Shown: positions 29,561 through 31,808 of the stretch, piece by piece | Layout of the letters: each line of letters opens with the position of its first letter | Position numbering within the stretch: the stretch's first letter is position 1 | From: Chara braunii | Taxonomy: Eukaryota > Streptophyta > Charophyceae > Charales > Characeae | Assembly (NCBI GenBank): GCA_003427395.1 | Contig: BFEA01000117.1 | Span: 1,440,343 to 1,472,150 of the forward strand | DNA: 31,808 bases | Reading direction: 5' to 3' | The notes under the pieces: model-generated | Databases searched by the model: none | Seen by the model: only the letters and a program-made list of their open reading frames with translations | Told to the model about the DNA's origin: nothing | Position numbers and translations under genes: made by a program

Positions 29561-30586
29561 ACAAATACATGCAATCAGGCTCGCTTTCTTTCCACTTCGC
29601 ACACATGCAAACAGATGGAAATTCTCACTGGCGCAGGGCGCCCACTCAAAGCTTAGAGATATGGAAATCAAGAACACAGTTCGGATGCAAGTTCTCTTCA
29701 ACAGGTTATGGCGCATCAGCGCCTGAACATCCCAACCTTCGTCACAGTGTCCAACCCCACTGTTCACACACGCTCACTCTGGATCACCCTGAATACCACC
29801 ACACGTGTACACTACGTCTAACTTCCTCCTACAGTGGCTATGGCCGCACTACCACTACTGACTAGCGCTACGATATCCCTTCAGCCCACTTCGTCTTCGG
29901 GCAACCTGCAGGCCACCTTCGCACAAGACGCTGTAGCAGCACTTCCACATGGCTTACGCAGCGAATGAATGAATGGCTGGGCGCTGCCTCTTGATTTATA
30001 CTTCTGTAACTCATTGGTCTGCCCCTTTCCCAGGCCCTTGGTGTACACAGTCCCACACGGTACTTGCTTGACTGGACTCTTGACTGACCGGGACCGGTAC
30101 CGCCGACTGCATGGGTTTGCACTGCCAACTCGATGCAGTCGCACTGCCGACGTAGTGCAGTTGGGCTCACCACTTGCCCACTTGCCTCTGACTAACGTGA
30201 GACACTTCGAAAGGCCACTTCCGAACCTTCCGGAAGTCTGTGGACTTGGCCTTCCGGATACTGAAGCAGCTACGACCTTGACCTTTCAGGACTGTAGCAG
30301 CTACGACCTTGACCTTTCAGAATACCTACAGCTATGACCTCTACAAAGCTGGGACTCCTACTCGACAGACCTACAGATCGAACCCCTACCACTACACAGA
30401 CCTACGACAGGTGACAAACAACTACCAAAACACAGGTCACGGGTTCAAACACTCGTGTCGGCTCGATACTGTACATGGGCAAAGTGAGGTCTGGGGATCG
30501 AACTCTAGGGCCCGCATGTGTGACTGCAGAAAGGTGAAAACCGTTTCACTCTCGCCGGCCTAAATTCGAGGTCTTCCGAGAATGTT
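29561..30586. other. Possible 3' LTR/UTR region of the Ty3/gypsy element
   Basis: This lies downstream of the integrase stop on the minus strand and is where the element's 3' non-coding region and LTR would be expected. A 31-bp tandem duplication (GCAGCTACGACCTTGACCTT at 30266 and 30297) is present. LTR borders, polypurine tract and a second LTR cannot be identified within the window. Confidence 0.35.
29994..30000 (-). promoter_or_regulatory. TATA-like motif in candidate LTR
   Basis: Minus-strand TATAAAT, in the expected orientation for an LTR U3 promoter of the adjacent element. Motif only; chance occurrence is possible. Confidence 0.2.
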
Positions 30587-31808
30587 TCAGTCTAAGGTAG
30601 GACCTTTACCCTTCTTATCTCTTTCGTAGGCTCGTACTATATCGGGAGCTGTCTCTAGAAGTTCTGTTTGCGTGAACCAGTGGTCATCTTATGGCTCTTG
30701 ATAGGCAAATCTGACTTTGTACTGTTTCTGGGGACAACCTCTACCTCCTGTCCTGAAGACATCCTCACCTACTATCCCTTCAATGTCATATCTTCCATCC
30801 ATGTATGGAGGAATCATAGATCTGCGTGATGGGAACTGTTGGCTTGTGACGCAAGGTAACAACTTTGATCCATGGAACACTGGGTAGGTGTGGAGGTGTG
30901 CTGAGATCTCAATAGTATAGGACGGCCCATCTTCTCCGCCGTTGACTTCTAGGACTGGCCACAGTCCTCTATACGCAGACAACAACTTTTGTGAGATGTT
31001 TTCCTCAGGGCCAAAATCTTTTGACTTGACCCAAACTAAGTCGCCTACTTGAAACTGTGAGGGGCGACGGTGCTTGTTAGCTTGCTCTATCATTCTATGC
31101 TGGGCTTTCCTGAGGTTGTCAACAACGGTAGCTATCTCTTGCTCGTGCTGTATCGCAAACCCTCGTGTACTGGGTGGTAGCCTCTGAATCTGATCCCGGT
31201 TAAGTCCCTCGAACGGTCTGTGTGGTCTAAAGGACTTGTGCAGTTCGTTTGGAGTGCGACACGTAGACAAGTGCACGCTATTATTGTAGGCACCGACTAC
31301 CTTTGGGAGCATCTCATCCTAGTTGACCTGATCGGGCCTAATGTACATTCTAAGAACTTGCCGCAAGAGCTTGTTCATCTGTCCAGTCTGGCCGTTAGTC
31401 TCAGGATGACGACCTGATGACATTCAGCAACTTTGAGCCATAAACTTTCATCAGTTCCTGCCAGTTCTGACTAGTGAATCTGGTATCCTTGTTACTAACT
31501 ATCGACAGTGGTATACCATGCTCACTGACCCAATGGTCGAAAAACTTATGCTACTAAGTCTGTACGTGCCTCTGTAGGCAAAGGAACAAAAACTGCATAT
31601 TTGCTAAATCTATCGACTATGACCACGACTTGACTTTTGCCATGCCTACTCTTGACCTGAGAATCCATAAAGTCAATGGACACATAATCTCCGGGTCTAT
31701 CAGGAATAGGCAAGGGTCTGAGAAGATCAAGAGGGCTCGCGTAGTAGTCTTGTTTCAATGACAGACTTTACAACTGCGGACATACTCTATGCAGTCAGCC
31801 TTCATACA
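30587..31808 (-). pseudogene. Ty3/gypsy integrase plus chromodomain, degenerate, partial
   Basis: Runs off the right edge. In order from 31808 on the minus strand: a CxxC of the HHCC zinc finger (KVCH); the integrase core with the first catalytic Asp in SIDFMD (about 31685); the segment after it; a conserved GDLVWV C-terminal motif (about 31044); FHGSKLLP; and a chromodomain-like end (DGRYDIEGIV, QYKVRF). Lesions: frameshifts near 31757, 31548 and 31420; a TAG at 31319-31321; a TAA at 30689-30691 inside the chromodomain. The second catalytic Asp is replaced by Asn (31491-31493) and the catalytic Glu by Gly (31382-31384). The likely ancestral stop is at 30587. This is a dead chromovirus-type LTR retrotransposon copy; RT, RNase H and gag would lie beyond the window. 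Confidence 0.92.

Noticed and set aside
30421-30520. Possible tRNA-like motifs (GGGTTCAAACACTC, GGGATCGAACTCT)
   Set aside because: B-box-like words without an A-box at proper distance and no stem pairing found.

Overview
The window looks like eukaryotic, intergenic-type DNA from a streptophyte (land plant or charophyte alga). The evidence is three copies of a plant-like U6 snRNA sequence, a J-domain protein closest to plastid J20 (DJC26), telomere-like CCCTAAA motifs, a LINE remnant and a Ty3/gypsy integrase with chromodomain. Very dense microsatellites and homopolymers, diverged dispersed repeats and scarce coding sequence would fit a large repeat-rich charophyte genome such as Chara. That assignment is inference, not something the sequence proves.

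Layout. 1-2500: microsatellites (GA, TTTG), pyrimidine tracts and copy A of a dispersed repeat. 3190-4790: C-rich, degenerate tandem block. 5000-5860: two ~115-bp direct repeats and a GAT-rich stretch. 6350-7015: copy B of the dispersed repeat and a small TIR element. 7255-9215: CCA-rich minisatellite, one arm of a dispersed ~400-bp inverted repeat (other arm at 14.8 kb), and a 130-bp minisatellite with telomere-like motifs. 9.5-11 kb: GC-rich non-coding sequence ending in about 140 bp of pure CT. 11.97-13.03 kb: frameshifted LINE reverse-transcriptase C-terminus (minus). 13-19.3 kb: several tandem repeats with 141, 221 and ~200-219 bp periods. 19.4-25.7 kb: three truncated or mutated U6 copies with A-rich tails (all minus), two palindromic MITE-like families, a foldback element and a GATC/alternating purine-pyrimidine region.

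The only convincing host gene is at about 26.4-28.65 kb on the plus strand. A tandem array of six CCACGTGTCA (G-box/ABRE-type) elements precedes an open frame whose C-terminal part is a well-conserved J-domain with HPD. The 5' boundary is uncertain, and the coding sequence apparently leaves through a splice donor near 28650; no later exon was recognised. The right edge (30587-31808) holds the C-terminal half of a dead Ty3/gypsy integrase plus chromodomain on the minus strand.

One artefact matters for any user: positions 26330-26367 contain the two back-to-back Tn5 mosaic ends of a Nextera (mate-pair) junction adapter. Sequence left of 26330 may therefore not be genomically adjacent to the J-protein promoter. 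I found no CRISPR array, rRNA, intact tRNA or prokaryote-like operon, and no clear new multi-gene system. The most interesting signals are the G-box array, the U6 retrocopies and the palindromic element families.
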